Shown: positions 20,793 to 30,419 of the stretch, in pieces | Layout of the letters: each line of letters begins with the position of its first letter | Numbering within the stretch: position 1 is the stretch's first letter | Source of the DNA: an uncultured Clostridia bacterium | GTDB lineage: Bacteria; Bacillota; Clostridia; TANB77; CAG-508 | Assembly: GCA_947628775.1 (NCBI GenBank) | Contig: CANRBI010000009.1 | Location: 1 to 33,186 of the forward strand | Length of the DNA stretch: 33,186 nt | Direction: 5' to 3' | Program-made: the position numbers and the translations under genes | The notes under the pieces: generated by a model | What the model was told of the DNA's origin: nothing | Database searches by the model: none | What the model saw: the letters and a program-made list of their open reading frames with translations, nothing else

Positions 20793-20942
20793 ATGTTTCA
20801 TCTATTAAAAAAGACCATAGGAGTATGCTTAATAGGATTAGGCATAGGAATTTTACTAGTATTATTACTTCCAATAACAGGATGGCTATTCATGATTGGA
20901 GTTGCACTTGCATGTATTGGTATTATGTGGCTTATATGCTAA
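20793..20942 (+). CDS. Small membrane protein (49 aa)
   Basis: RBS ggaagtg; MFHLLKKTIGVCLIGLGIGILLVLLLPITGWLFMIGVALACIGIMWLIC*; two hydrophobic stretches; not in the ORF track. Confidence 0.65.
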   Translation: MFHLLKKTIGVCLIGLGIGILLVLLLPITGWLFMIGVALACIGIMWLIC

Positions 20943-20988
20943 TATATGTAAAATCTATACCACAACTGGAAAAGGAGGTAGTATACAT

Positions 20989-21063
20989 ATGACTATTGTT
21001 GTAAAAAAAGTGCCAAAATTTTTACGTGGTTTTGTAAAATTCATATTTGGAATAAAAGACTAA
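20989..21063 (+). CDS. spoVM: Stage V sporulation protein M-like (24 aa)
   Basis: Strong RBS aaaggaggt; MTIVVKKVPKFLRGFVKFIFGIKD* resembles the KLPKFLGGIVR amphipathic peptide of SpoVM; between the prpC-prkC-rsgA-rpe block and rpmB as in Bacillus. Confidence 0.78.
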   Translation: MTIVVKKVPKFLRGFVKFIFGIKD

Positions 21064-21086
21064 AGTATATTTTGGAATTAATAACG

Positions 21087-21112
21087 AAAAAAAGAGCTTA
21101 TGCTCTTTTTAC
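21087..21112. terminator. Convergent terminator between spoVM and rpmB
   Basis: aaaaaaagagcttatgctcttttta hairpin, overlapping the rpmB 3' end. Confidence 0.6.
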
Positions 21113-21295
21113 TTTTCCATTTTTTAAACATTTAGCACACACGTTAATTTTTTTAACTTGACCATCTACTTCAGCCTTAACTGTTCTTAAATTAGGTTTC
21201 CAAGTACGAGATGTTCTTTTGCTTATATGTGAACGTGTAATACTTAATTTATTTCCAACACTTTGTGTTTTGTTGCAAATTTCACATTTTGCCAT
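21098..21295 (-). CDS. rpmB: 50S ribosomal protein L28 (Cys-containing type)
   Basis: MAKCEICNKTQSVGNKLSITRSHISKRTSRTWKPNLRTV...CAKCLKNGKV. Confidence 0.95.
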   Translation of the reverse strand: MAKCEICNKTQSVGNKLSITRSHISKRTSRTWKPNLRTVKAEVDGQVKKINVCAKCLKNGKVKRA

Positions 21296-21407
21296 AATAA
21301 ATGCACCTCCTAAAATAAAAAATAAAATTGACTGTTAATAAGTTTATCATAAAAAAGATAAAAAAACAAGTATTTTTTAAAAATATTCAAAAATTCCTTG
21401 CAAAAAA

Positions 21408-21435
21408 CTAAATATATGATATAATATAAAAGCTA
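21408..21435 (+). promoter_or_regulatory. SigA-like promoter upstream of tig
   Basis: TTGCAA - 16 nt - TATAAT. Confidence 0.5.
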
Positions 21436-21462
21436 TATGTATAAAATGAAAGGATGAAAAAT

Positions 21463-22749
21463 ATGAAATGTAAAGTAGAAAAAACAGAAAATGCAAATGA
21501 AGTTAAACTAGAATTAACAGTAGAGGCTGAAAAATTTGATGAAGCTATAAAAAAAGTATACTTCAAAACAGCTAAATATTTCAACATACCAGGATTCAGA
21601 AAAGGAAAAGCACCAATAAACATAGTAGAAAAATATTATGGTAAAGAAGTTTTTTATGAAGACGCATTTAATGAAGTAGCACCAAATGCAGTAGATGAAG
21701 CACTAAAAGAAAACAAAATAGAAGTAGTAAGTAGAGCAGATGTTGATATACAACAAATAGGTAAAGGACAAGACCTAATATTTACAACAATATTCCAAAC
21801 AAAACCAGAAGCAAAGCTTGGAAAATACAAAGGTATAGAAGTAGAAAAAATTGAGTATACTGTAAAGGATAAAGATGTAAAACATGAATTAGAGCATCTT
21901 CAAGAACACAACTCAAGACTTATTTCTATTGAAGACAGACCAGTAGAAGACCAAGACATAACTGTAATTGATTTTGAAGGATTTGTTGATGGTGAACCAT
22001 TTGATGGTGGAAAAGCTGAAAAATACGAACTACAAATTGGAAGTAAATCATTCATACCAGGATTTGAAGATCAAATTATAGGAATGAAAATAGATGAAGA
22101 AAGAGAAATAAAAGTAAAATTCCCAGACGAATATTTTTCAAAAGATTTAGCAGGAAAAGATGCAACATTTAAAGTTAAATTACATGAAATAAAGAAAAAG
22201 GAATTACCAAAATTAGATGACGAATTTGCAAAAGATGCTAGTGAATTTGATACACTAAAAGATTTAAAGAAAAGTATCAAAGAAAAACTAGAAAAAGAAT
22301 TTGCAGAAAAACAAGAATATGAAACAAAAGAAGCAGTTATAAAAGCAGTATGTGAAAATATAAAAGTAGACATTCCATCAGGTATGATAGAAACAGAAGT
22401 TGAAAATATGTTAAAAGAAATGGAAAGAAGACTATCATATCAAGGACTACAAATGGAACAATATCTTCAAATAATAGGAAAAACACAAGAAGAGGTTAAA
22501 AAAGAATATGAACCTCAAGCAATAGATGCAATAAAAACAAGACTAATGCTAGAAGCAGTTATAAAAGCAGAAAAAATAGATGCAACATCTGAAGAAATAG
22601 ACGAAAAAATGAAAGAAATGTCTAAAAATTATGGTAATGAAGATAATGAAGAATTCATGAAAAACCAAGGTGTAAGAGAATACATAGAACAAGGAATAAA
22701 AAGTGAAAAAGCTATTGATTTATTAGTAGAAAATGCAAAAATGAAATAA
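21463..22749 (+). CDS. tig: Trigger factor
   Basis: MKCKVEKTENANEVKLELTVEAEKF..., NIPGFRKGKAPINIVEKYYG, FKBP-type PPIase domain, followed by clpP-clpX. Confidence 0.95.
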   Translation: MKCKVEKTENANEVKLELTVEAEKFDEAIKKVYFKTAKYFNIPGFRKGKAPINIVEKYYGKEVFYEDAFNEVAPNAVDEALKENKIEVVSRADVDIQQIGKGQDLIFTTIFQTKPEAKLGKYKGIEVEKIEYTVKDKDVKHELEHLQEHNSRLISIEDRPVEDQDITVIDFEGFVDGEPFDGGKAEKYELQIGSKSFIPGFEDQIIGMKIDEEREIKVKFPDEYFSKDLAGKDATFKVKLHEIKKKELPKLDDEFAKDASEFDTLKDLKKSIKEKLEKEFAEKQEYETKEAVIKAVCENIKVDIPSGMIETEVENMLKEMERRLSYQGLQMEQYLQIIGKTQEEVKKEYEPQAIDAIKTRLMLEAVIKAEKIDATSEEIDEKMKEMSKNYGNEDNEEFMKNQGVREYIEQGIKSEKAIDLLVENAKMK

Positions 22750-22795
22750 TAAATTACACCAAAAAGTTAAAAGATTCTAAAGAGGAGGTAAAATT

Positions 22796-23401
22796 ATGTT
22801 AGAAAAAAACAGTTTAGTACCATATGTTATTGAACAAACAAGCAAAGGAGAAAGGTCATATGACATATTCTCAAGATTATTAAAAGACAGGATTATCTTT
22901 TTAGGAGAAGATGTAAACCCAACAACATCAAGCCTAATAATTGCACAATTATTATTTTTGGAATCAGAAGACCCTGATAAAGATATAAACCTATATATAA
23001 ATTCACCAGGAGGATCTATCACAGATGGAATGGGAATTATAGATACAATGAACTATATAAAATGTCCAGTATCAACAATCTGTATAGGAATGGCAGCAAG
23101 TATGGGAGCAGCACTACTTTCAGCAGGAGAAAAAGGTAAAAGATTTGCAACACCTAATGCTGAAATATTAATACATCAACCACTAATTGGTGGTGGAGGA
23201 ATATCTGGTCAAGCAACAGAAGTTAAAATTCATGCAGACCACTTAGTAAGAACAAGAGAAAAATTAAATAGATTCCTAAGTGAAAGAACAGGTCAACCAA
23301 TAGATGTAATTGAAAGAGATACAGAAAGAGACCATTATATGACAGCACAAGAAGCACTAGATTATGGACTAATCGATGGAATTATGGATCACAGAGGTTA
23401 A
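22796..23401 (+). CDS. clpP: ATP-dependent Clp protease proteolytic subunit
   Basis: [55 protein letters not shown]. Confidence 0.97.
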   Translation: MLEKNSLVPYVIEQTSKGERSYDIFSRLLKDRIIFLGEDVNPTTSSLIIAQLLFLESEDPDKDINLYINSPGGSITDGMGIIDTMNYIKCPVSTICIGMAASMGAALLSAGEKGKRFATPNAEILIHQPLIGGGGISGQATEVKIHADHLVRTREKLNRFLSERTGQPIDVIERDTERDHYMTAQEALDYGLIDGIMDHRG

Positions 23402-23431
23402 AAAATAAATTAATTAAGGAGTTATAGAATT

Positions 23432-24751
23432 ATGGCAAAAAATGATATACCAAAAAATGTAAGATGTTCTTTTTGTGGAAAATCACAAGAAACTGTTAAA
23501 AAATTGGTTGCAGGACCAGGGGTATATATATGTGATGAATGTGTAGATTTATGCACAAGCATCATAGAAGCTGAAATTCTTACAAATGATGAGGTAGGTT
23601 ACACATTAGCTGAAAAAATACCAAGTCCAAGGGAAATAAAAAAAGAATTAGATGATTATGTTATAGGGCAAGAAGATGCAAAAAGAACGTTATCTGTAGC
23701 AGTATATAATCACTATAAAAGAATAGCACATGAAGAAGAATCACACAAAAAAGATGATGAGGTAGAAATTCAAAAAAGTAACATATTACTATTAGGACCA
23801 ACAGGATGTGGAAAAACATTATTAGCAAGGACACTTGCAAGAATATTAAATGTTCCATTTGCAATAGCAGATGCAACAACTCTAACAGAAGCAGGATATG
23901 TAGGAGAAGATGTTGAAAATATACTTCTAAAACTTATCCAAGCAGCTGATGGAGATATTCAACAAGCCGAAAAAGGAATAGTATATATAGACGAAATAGA
24001 TAAAATTACAAGAAAATCAGAAAATCCATCTATCACAAGAGATGTAAGTGGAGAGGGTGTACAACAAGCACTACTAAAAATAATAGAAGGTACAATAGCA
24101 TCAGTACCACCACAAGGAGGAAGAAAACATCCAAACCAAGAACTATTACAAATAAACACAGAAAATATATTATTTATTTGTGGGGGAGCATTTGAAGGTC
24201 TAGAAAACATCATAAAAGATAGAACAGGAGAAAAAGCAATTGGATTTGGAACAAAAATAGAAAGCAAAAAAGAAATAAATAAATATGAAATTTTCAAAGA
24301 ACTATTACCACAAGATTTATTAAAATTTGGTCTAATTCCAGAATTTATAGGAAGATTACCAATAATTGCAACACTAAAAGACTTAGATAGAGAAGCACTA
24401 ATTGCAATCTCAACAGAACCAAAAAATGCTTTAGTAAAACAATATAAAAAATTACTAGAAATAGATGGTGTAGAATTAGACTTCACAAGAGAAGCTCTTG
24501 AAGTTATAGTAGACAAAGCAATAGAACGCAAAACAGGAGCAAGAGGCTTACGTTCTATAATAGAAGAAATAATGAGAGATATCATGTATGATATACCATC
24601 AAACCCAAAAATTGAAAAATGTACAATTACAAAAGAAACAGTCTTAGAAAAAAGAGAGCCAGAACTAATTATAAATGAAAACCAGATAATTGAACCAAAC
24701 AAACCTAAGAGAAAAAGGGAATATCCAATAAATACACAAGAAACAGCTTAA
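23432..24751 (+). CDS. clpX: ATP-dependent Clp protease ATP-binding subunit ClpX
   Basis: CSFCGKSQ...CDECVDLC zinc finger, [35 protein letters not shown]. Confidence 0.97.
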   Translation: MAKNDIPKNVRCSFCGKSQETVKKLVAGPGVYICDECVDLCTSIIEAEILTNDEVGYTLAEKIPSPREIKKELDDYVIGQEDAKRTLSVAVYNHYKRIAHEEESHKKDDEVEIQKSNILLLGPTGCGKTLLARTLARILNVPFAIADATTLTEAGYVGEDVENILLKLIQAADGDIQQAEKGIVYIDEIDKITRKSENPSITRDVSGEGVQQALLKIIEGTIASVPPQGGRKHPNQELLQINTENILFICGGAFEGLENIIKDRTGEKAIGFGTKIESKKEINKYEIFKELLPQDLLKFGLIPEFIGRLPIIATLKDLDREALIAISTEPKNALVKQYKKLLEIDGVELDFTREALEVIVDKAIERKTGARGLRSIIEEIMRDIMYDIPSNPKIEKCTITKETVLEKREPELIINENQIIEPNKPKRKREYPINTQETA

Positions 24752-24821
24752 AAATAAACTGTTTCCTTAAGTAAAACTATCTTTTAAAAAGATATTAAGG
24801 ATGTAGATATGGGGGATAAAA

Positions 24822-25376
24822 TTGGAAGAAGGAATGGTACTTTATAAAAAGAAATTAGAAAAAATACAAAAATTCACAATATATTTTTTTATATACTCAT
24901 TTTTAGGTTGGCTATTAGAAGTTATTTTTGCACTATTTGTTTTAGGAACATTTGTTAAAAGAGGCTTCCTATATGGACCGCTATGTCCAATATATGGCTT
25001 TGGAGCAGTCTTACTAATATTTGTATTAGGCAAAACAAATGGCAAAAAAGCACTAGAATTTTTTGTAAGTATGATAGTGTTTTCAATATTTGAATATTTT
25101 GTATCATATATATTAGAGATGGCATTTGGTTTAAGATGGTGGGACTATACAAACGACTTTTTAAACTTAAATGGCAGAATAAGTATAGCATATTCAATAG
25201 CATGGGGATTTATAGGAGTAATATTTTATGAAAAAATACACCCACGAATTGAAAAATGGTTAAAAAAATTAAATAATAAAATCAATTACAATATAGAAAG
25301 TATAATAACAGCAATATTAGTAATTTTAACAATAGTAGACTTTGTTTTTTCTACAATAAAATATTTACACATATAA
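24822..25376 (+). CDS. CmpB-like putative ABC-transporter type IV membrane protein
   Basis: FLGWLLEVIFA...KRGFLYGPLCPIYGFGAVLLI...ALEFFVSMIVFSIFEYFVSYILEMAFGLRWWDY family pattern. Confidence 0.75.
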   Translation: MEEGMVLYKKKLEKIQKFTIYFFIYSFLGWLLEVIFALFVLGTFVKRGFLYGPLCPIYGFGAVLLIFVLGKTNGKKALEFFVSMIVFSIFEYFVSYILEMAFGLRWWDYTNDFLNLNGRISIAYSIAWGFIGVIFYEKIHPRIEKWLKKLNNKINYNIESIITAILVILTIVDFVFSTIKYLHI

Positions 25377-25412
25377 TATCTACTAAAAAACTTATTGTAT
25401 TTGATCATAAAA

Positions 25413-25453
25413 AATTTGAGGCAAAAAATAAAAAAACATTGCCTCAATTTTAA
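25413..25453 (+). terminator. Hairpin terminator
   Basis: aaaatttgaggcaa ... ttgcctcaatttt inverted repeat. Confidence 0.65.
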
Positions 25454-25492
25454 TATTAAGAATATATTATAAAAGAAAGGGAGGATTACAAA

Positions 25493-26131
25493 ATGAAAGT
25501 TTTATTAGTTAATGGAAGTCCACACAAAGAAGGATGTACTTATACTGCACTACAAGAAGTAGCAAAAACATTAGAAAAAGAAGGAATAGATACAGAAATA
25601 TTTTGGATAGGTAACAAACCATTAGGAGGATGTATAGCATGTATGAAATGTGCTGAACTAAAAAAATGTGTATTTAATGACACAGTAAACGAATTTGTAG
25701 AAAAAGCAGAATATGCAGATGCATTTATATTCGGAACACCAGTACACTATGCAGCAGCAGCTGGAAATATAGCCTCATTTATGGATAGAGCATTTTACTC
25801 AGCATCACAAGCAGGAAAACCAGATATATATTTATACAAACCAGCTGCAACAGTAATATCAGCAAGAAGAGCAGGAACAACAGCTACATATGACCAATTA
25901 AACAAATACTTTGGAATATCACAAATGCCAATAATCTCATCAAGATACTGGAACATGGTACATGGAAGAACACCACAAGATGTAAAAAAAGACGAAGAAG
26001 GAATGCAATCAATGAGAATTCTAGCACGAAACATGGCCTATTACTTAAAATGTATCCAAGCAGGAAAAGAAAAAGGAATTAAACTACCAAAACAAGAACA
26101 AACAATATTTACCAATTTTATAAATAACTAA
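25493..26131 (+). CDS. NAD(P)H-dependent FMN reductase / flavodoxin-family protein
   Basis: MKVLLVNGSPHKEGCTYTALQEVAKTLEKEGI, CIACMKC, FGTPVHYAAAAGNIASFMDRAF. Confidence 0.88.
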   Translation: MKVLLVNGSPHKEGCTYTALQEVAKTLEKEGIDTEIFWIGNKPLGGCIACMKCAELKKCVFNDTVNEFVEKAEYADAFIFGTPVHYAAAAGNIASFMDRAFYSASQAGKPDIYLYKPAATVISARRAGTTATYDQLNKYFGISQMPIISSRYWNMVHGRTPQDVKKDEEGMQSMRILARNMAYYLKCIQAGKEKGIKLPKQEQTIFTNFINN

Positions 26132-26204
26132 TAAGAACTTGGGTCCTACTTTGCAATCAAAGATTGCAGAGGATATCCCCATAACCTTGTTGTCTTTGAC
26201 AATA

Positions 26205-26234
26205 AAAAAATCCAATTCCCATTGGATTTTTTTT
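26205..26234 (+). terminator. Rho-independent terminator
   Basis: aaaaatccaattcccattggattttttttt. Confidence 0.7.
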
Positions 26235-26262
26235 TGACTTTACTTTTTATGTAAAATATGAT
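26234..26262 (+). promoter_or_regulatory. SigA-like promoter upstream of purB
   Basis: TTGACT - 17 nt - TATGAT. Confidence 0.5.
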
Positions 26263-26355
26263 AATATAAAAAGGCTCAATAACTATTAAATTTCTAAATA
26301 TCAAGCAACAATGGAAAGACAATAGTTAAATAACATTTAGAAAGGGGAAATAATT

Positions 26356-27813
26356 ATGGGACACGAAAATCAAACATGTAACTGTAAAACTCGGGAGGAA
26401 AGAGTAACAGCACAAACCTATGAAACATTGCTTGAAAGCAATATGTGGGAAGCTGTTGCCTTAAGTCCACTAGACGGCAGATATGCACAAATAGCGAGAA
26501 AACTATTACCATATTTTTCCGAATATGCTCTTGTCAAAAACAGAGTAAAAGTTGAAGTATGTTGGTTAGAGTTTTTGCTTGAAACTGTTGATGGATGTAA
26601 AATTCTGGATGAATTTGACCATCTGAAAATCCACGAAATCTCATCGATTTATGACCAATTTGATATGGACTCTTTTAAAAGAGTAAAAGAAATTGAAAAA
26701 GAAATAAATCATGATGTAAAAGCTGTGGAAAAATATGTAGGCGAAAAACTCAAAACAATGGGAATGAACAGCCTCATAAGTTTTGTGCATATTGGGTGTA
26801 CCTCAGAAGATATCACAAACTGTTCATATGCTTCTATGATTAAAGAAGCTCTGTATGAAGTATGGATACCGACTGCAGAAAAACTGATTGATTCAATACA
26901 GCAGATGGCAATAGACTATATAGATACACCAATGCTTGCACATACCCATGGGCAACCTGCAACCCCAACGACTGTTGGGAAAGAACTCTGTGTATATGCA
27001 TATCGTTTGACAAATGCTATTTGTCACATTAAATCAATCAAACCTTGTGCAAAATTTAATGGAGCAACAGGTAATTATGCAGCAATATCTGTAGCATTTC
27101 CAAAAGAAAACTGGCCAGTACTCAGCAAACACTTTGTGGAAGATTACTTAGGGTTAAATTTTAATCCTGTAACAACACAAATTGAAAACCACGACTATAT
27201 CTGTCATATTCTAGATGGTATACGTCATTTCAATAATGTCTTAAGAGATTTTGATTTAGACATGTGGCTGTATATCAGTATGGAATACTTTAAACAGATT
27301 GCTGTCAAAAATGAAGTAGGAAGTAGTACAATGCCTCATAAGGTTAATCCAATTCGCTTTGAAAACAGTGAATCAAATATAAAAATGTCAAACGGCATAT
27401 GTTATGTACTTTCTGATGAGTTGCCTCGGTCAAGGATGCAAAGAGACTTATCTGACTCTTCACTTCAGAGAAATATTGGTCTTGCATTTGGCTATTCGCT
27501 TCAAGCTATTGAGCAAACAACCAGTGGATTAAAGAGAGTGGAAGCTAATAAAGAAAAAATGCTTTCTGACCTTGAAAACAACTGGGAAGTATTAGCAGAG
27601 CCAATACAAACAATGCTCCGTAAATATGGAAAACCAGATGCTTATGATCAGCTTAAAGAATTAACAAGAGGAAAACAGGTAACAAGGGAGATTTTATGTG
27701 AGTTTATTGCAGATTTAGAAATTCTGTCAAGAGAAGATGAAATGCAGATATTTAAGCTCACACCTTCAAACTATTATGGGTTAGCACCTAAAATAGTTGA
27801 AGATCAATTATAA
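26356..27813 (+). CDS. purB: Adenylosuccinate lyase (with N-terminal extension; foreign-looking codon usage)
   Basis: LSPLDGRYA..., AHTHGQPATPTTVGKEL, GSSTMPHKVNPIRFENSE, RMQRDLSDSS. Contains two ordinary in-frame CGG codons (26392, 27427) and more CTG, CAG and CCT-type codons than neighbours. The canonical core may begin at Met 26443. Confidence 0.92.
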   Translation: MGHENQTCNCKTREERVTAQTYETLLESNMWEAVALSPLDGRYAQIARKLLPYFSEYALVKNRVKVEVCWLEFLLETVDGCKILDEFDHLKIHEISSIYDQFDMDSFKRVKEIEKEINHDVKAVEKYVGEKLKTMGMNSLISFVHIGCTSEDITNCSYASMIKEALYEVWIPTAEKLIDSIQQMAIDYIDTPMLAHTHGQPATPTTVGKELCVYAYRLTNAICHIKSIKPCAKFNGATGNYAAISVAFPKENWPVLSKHFVEDYLGLNFNPVTTQIENHDYICHILDGIRHFNNVLRDFDLDMWLYISMEYFKQIAVKNEVGSSTMPHKVNPIRFENSESNIKMSNGICYVLSDELPRSRMQRDLSDSSLQRNIGLAFGYSLQAIEQTTSGLKRVEANKEKMLSDLENNWEVLAEPIQTMLRKYGKPDAYDQLKELTRGKQVTREILCEFIADLEILSREDEMQIFKLTPSNYYGLAPKIVEDQL

Positions 27814-27823
27814 TATACCATAA

Positions 27824-27860
27824 GAGTCATATCTAATACAGGTATGGCTCTTTCCCTTTT
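27824..27860 (+). terminator. Hairpin terminator after purB
   Basis: aagagtcatatctaatacaggtatggctcttt imperfect inverted repeat. Confidence 0.55.
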
Positions 27861-27991
27861 TATTATGTAGGAAAAATCGCTAGATTTTTCTGAAGTAACA
27901 AGGTTAAGTTTCTTTGACTCGTGCGGTTGCGAAGCAATTTTTCGTATTCACTTAAAATTATAATTTGAATATATATAATAGAGGTGATAAA

Positions 27992-28936
27992 ATGAAATAC
28001 AAATACTACAATTCAAACAATAACGGTCAAGATGACTATGGCTTAAAATACATAGACAATAATGGATATGGGTTAATATGTAAAGACTACAAACTAGAAT
28101 TTCCACCACAACATCAAGATACACAACCAGGAATGGAATATCTAATGACACCAAGACCAATATTTAACAATCCATATTATAGACCAGCAGGAAAACTTAT
28201 GAATAAAGTAGCTATAATAACAGGAGGAGATTCAGGAATAGGCAGAGCAGTAGCAGTAGGATTTGCAAAAGAAGGAGCAATAGTAGTAATAGCATATTAC
28301 AATGAACATGAAGATGCAAAAGAAACAAAAGAATTTATTGAAAGATTAGGAGGTAAATGCATACTCTTAGCAGGAGATATAAAAGACACAAGCTTTTGTG
28401 ACCAAATAGTACAAGAAACAATGAAAAATTATGGACGAATAGACATTTTAGTAAATAATGCAGGAGTACAATATCAACAAAAAAGTCTATTAGACATAAC
28501 AGATGACCAATTTGATTTAACAATGAAAACAAATATATACTCAATGTTTTATTTAACAAAAAGAGCACTAAAAAACATGTTACCAGGAGCAAGTATAATA
28601 AATGTAACATCAATAACAACATTCAGAGGAGAACCAGAACTAATAGATTATGTAACAAGTAAAGGAGCAATAGTAGGATTTACACGAGCACTAGCAACAA
28701 ATCTAGCATCAAAAAATATAAGAGTAAACGCAGTATCACCAGGAGTATTCTGGACACCACTCCAACCAGCATGTTGGCAAGCCGAAAAAATACCAACACT
28801 AGGATCAGATGCACCAATGGGCAGAGCAGGACATCCATATGAAATAGCACCTCTATTCATCTACCTAGCAAGTGATGACTCCTCATATGTAACAGGTCAA
28901 ACAATGCATATAAATGGAGGAGAATATAAAGGTTAG
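27992..28936 (+). CDS. SDR-family oxidoreductase (general-stress / glucose dehydrogenase-like)
   Basis: KVAIITGGDSGIGRAVAVGFAKEGA, NNAGVQY, YVTSKGAIVGFTRALA, VTGQTMHINGG; gaggtg RBS. Confidence 0.92.
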   Translation: MKYKYYNSNNNGQDDYGLKYIDNNGYGLICKDYKLEFPPQHQDTQPGMEYLMTPRPIFNNPYYRPAGKLMNKVAIITGGDSGIGRAVAVGFAKEGAIVVIAYYNEHEDAKETKEFIERLGGKCILLAGDIKDTSFCDQIVQETMKNYGRIDILVNNAGVQYQQKSLLDITDDQFDLTMKTNIYSMFYLTKRALKNMLPGASIINVTSITTFRGEPELIDYVTSKGAIVGFTRALATNLASKNIRVNAVSPGVFWTPLQPACWQAEKIPTLGSDAPMGRAGHPYEIAPLFIYLASDDSSYVTGQTMHINGGEYKG

Positions 28937-28941
28937 AATAA

Positions 28942-28970
28942 AAAACTTGTGTATACAAGTTTTTTTATAT
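28942..28970 (+). terminator. Hairpin terminator after SDR gene
   Basis: aaaaacttgtgtatacaagttttttt. Confidence 0.7.
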
Positions 28971-29010
28971 GGAATAAATGCATAAAAAGTGCAAATGTAA
29001 GAAATATGTT
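28955..29010. repeat. Copy 1 of short diverged direct repeat flanking the three-gene cassette
   Basis: tacaagtttttttatatggaataaatgcataaaaagtgcaaatgtaagaaatatg; compare 30988-31041. Confidence 0.6.
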
Positions 29011-29146
29011 TTTATAAATATACAATGCTCTTGGGATTTTTTTATTTTAAAAAAATATATAGACTAATAGCCACATTTATGTTAGAATATAATTAGACAA
29101 AAAATGACAAATTTTGATTATAAATATGTTTGAAAGGAAAAGTTTT

Positions 29147-29899
29147 ATGGCATACATGGGTAGAGGAGGTTTTTCCTCTTTTGGTGGTGGAGGTCTAGGT
29201 GGCGGACTTGAACCAGATGAAAACAATAATGGACATAATGGAAGAATGTATTATAGAGGTGGATTCTTCAGGATGTATTATTACATTCCATTGGATAATA
29301 CCTATGTTATTTTACAAATGATTGCAGCAATTATAATTTTTACAATTGCTGGTGTAACATTTTTGATAACATATAAATCATCAGTAGTTGATCCAATAGA
29401 AGATACTAAAAGAATAATCATGAATACTTATATCATAATAACTTTGTCATTAGTAGTTCTTACACTACTTGCAAATTATTTTTCAAAAAATAAAAATGCA
29501 CTTATAAAAAGATTAATAGCAATATTATCACTTTCAATAATAACTATTTTAATATTTTGGGGAATAAAAGCAAATATGGATTCAACTTATACAAAGAGTA
29601 AATTTGAACAAATATATACACAGGAATATGGTGAGCAAAAATCTGATACTAAAACTAAATTTGACATAGGTTTGACAGGAATGCAAATGAAAACAGAAAA
29701 AGAATACTATGTTGATGAATGTATAAAAGCTTATAATATATTTGGTATAAGAAATTATGGAATAATTGCACTTAATATATTACTCATAATTTTATTAATT
29801 TATCAAATATCTAAAGTTTCCAAAATTCAAGAAAAAAGAGATAAATTAAGCAAAGATGATGCAATTTTATATGATGAGGAAGAAAATATAAAATTTTAA
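29147..29899 (+). CDS. Hypothetical membrane protein with Gly-rich N-terminus
   Basis: MAYMGRGGFSSFGGGGLGGGLEPDENNNG... plus about 3 TM segments; RBS aaagga; the ORF track starts at 29114. Confidence 0.7.
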   Translation: MAYMGRGGFSSFGGGGLGGGLEPDENNNGHNGRMYYRGGFFRMYYYIPLDNTYVILQMIAAIIIFTIAGVTFLITYKSSVVDPIEDTKRIIMNTYIIITLSLVVLTLLANYFSKNKNALIKRLIAILSLSIITILIFWGIKANMDSTYTKSKFEQIYTQEYGEQKSDTKTKFDIGLTGMQMKTEKEYYVDECIKAYNIFGIRNYGIIALNILLIILLIYQISKVSKIQEKRDKLSKDDAILYDEEENIKF

Positions 29900-29921
29900 A
29901 AAAATATGAGGTATTTAACAA

Positions 29922-30419
29922 ATGACTGATAATGAAAAAAATTTTGTAAAAAATGTGAACATTGATAAAGCAAAAAATAAAACAATAATATGTATTGCTT
30001 TGACAATTATAAGCTTACTTAGTTATGTAGTGCCATTTATGTTTGGAGATTTTGATTTTGGAATATTTTTTGAATTTTTTACTTTATTTTTTATATTTAT
30101 GGCAAGAAATAACATGACAAAATACGATGAAGATCGATCCAAAAGGTATACAATTTTTGCGATGATACCAATAGGTTGGTTACTTATATATGATTTAATT
30201 ACAATACTATCCTATGTTTCAGATATGTTAGATTTTACATTTTTAGGACTAGATTTTGTTTTACAAGAGGGATTTACAATATTAGACTTATTAATATTAT
30301 TTGCAATCAATAAAGATTTAAGAAAAGCTGATAATCCTGAAAAATATAAAGAAAGTACAGATTGGTTTTATGAAAAATTAGAAAAAGAAGATGATAAAGG
30401 AGATAACAATAATGTTTGA
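29922..30419 (+). CDS. Hypothetical membrane protein
   Basis: Multiple hydrophobic helices, tightly packed with neighbours. Confidence 0.7.
   Translation: MTDNEKNFVKNVNIDKAKNKTIICIALTIISLLSYVVPFMFGDFDFGIFFEFFTLFFIFMARNNMTKYDEDRSKRYTIFAMIPIGWLLIYDLITILSYVSDMLDFTFLGLDFVLQEGFTILDLLILFAINKDLRKADNPEKYKESTDWFYEKLEKEDDKGDNNNV

Noticed and set aside
23959-24702. 247-aa minus ORF antisense to clpX
   Set aside because: Antisense shadow ORF of an AT-rich gene; Ser/Phe/Ile-rich, no RBS or family features.
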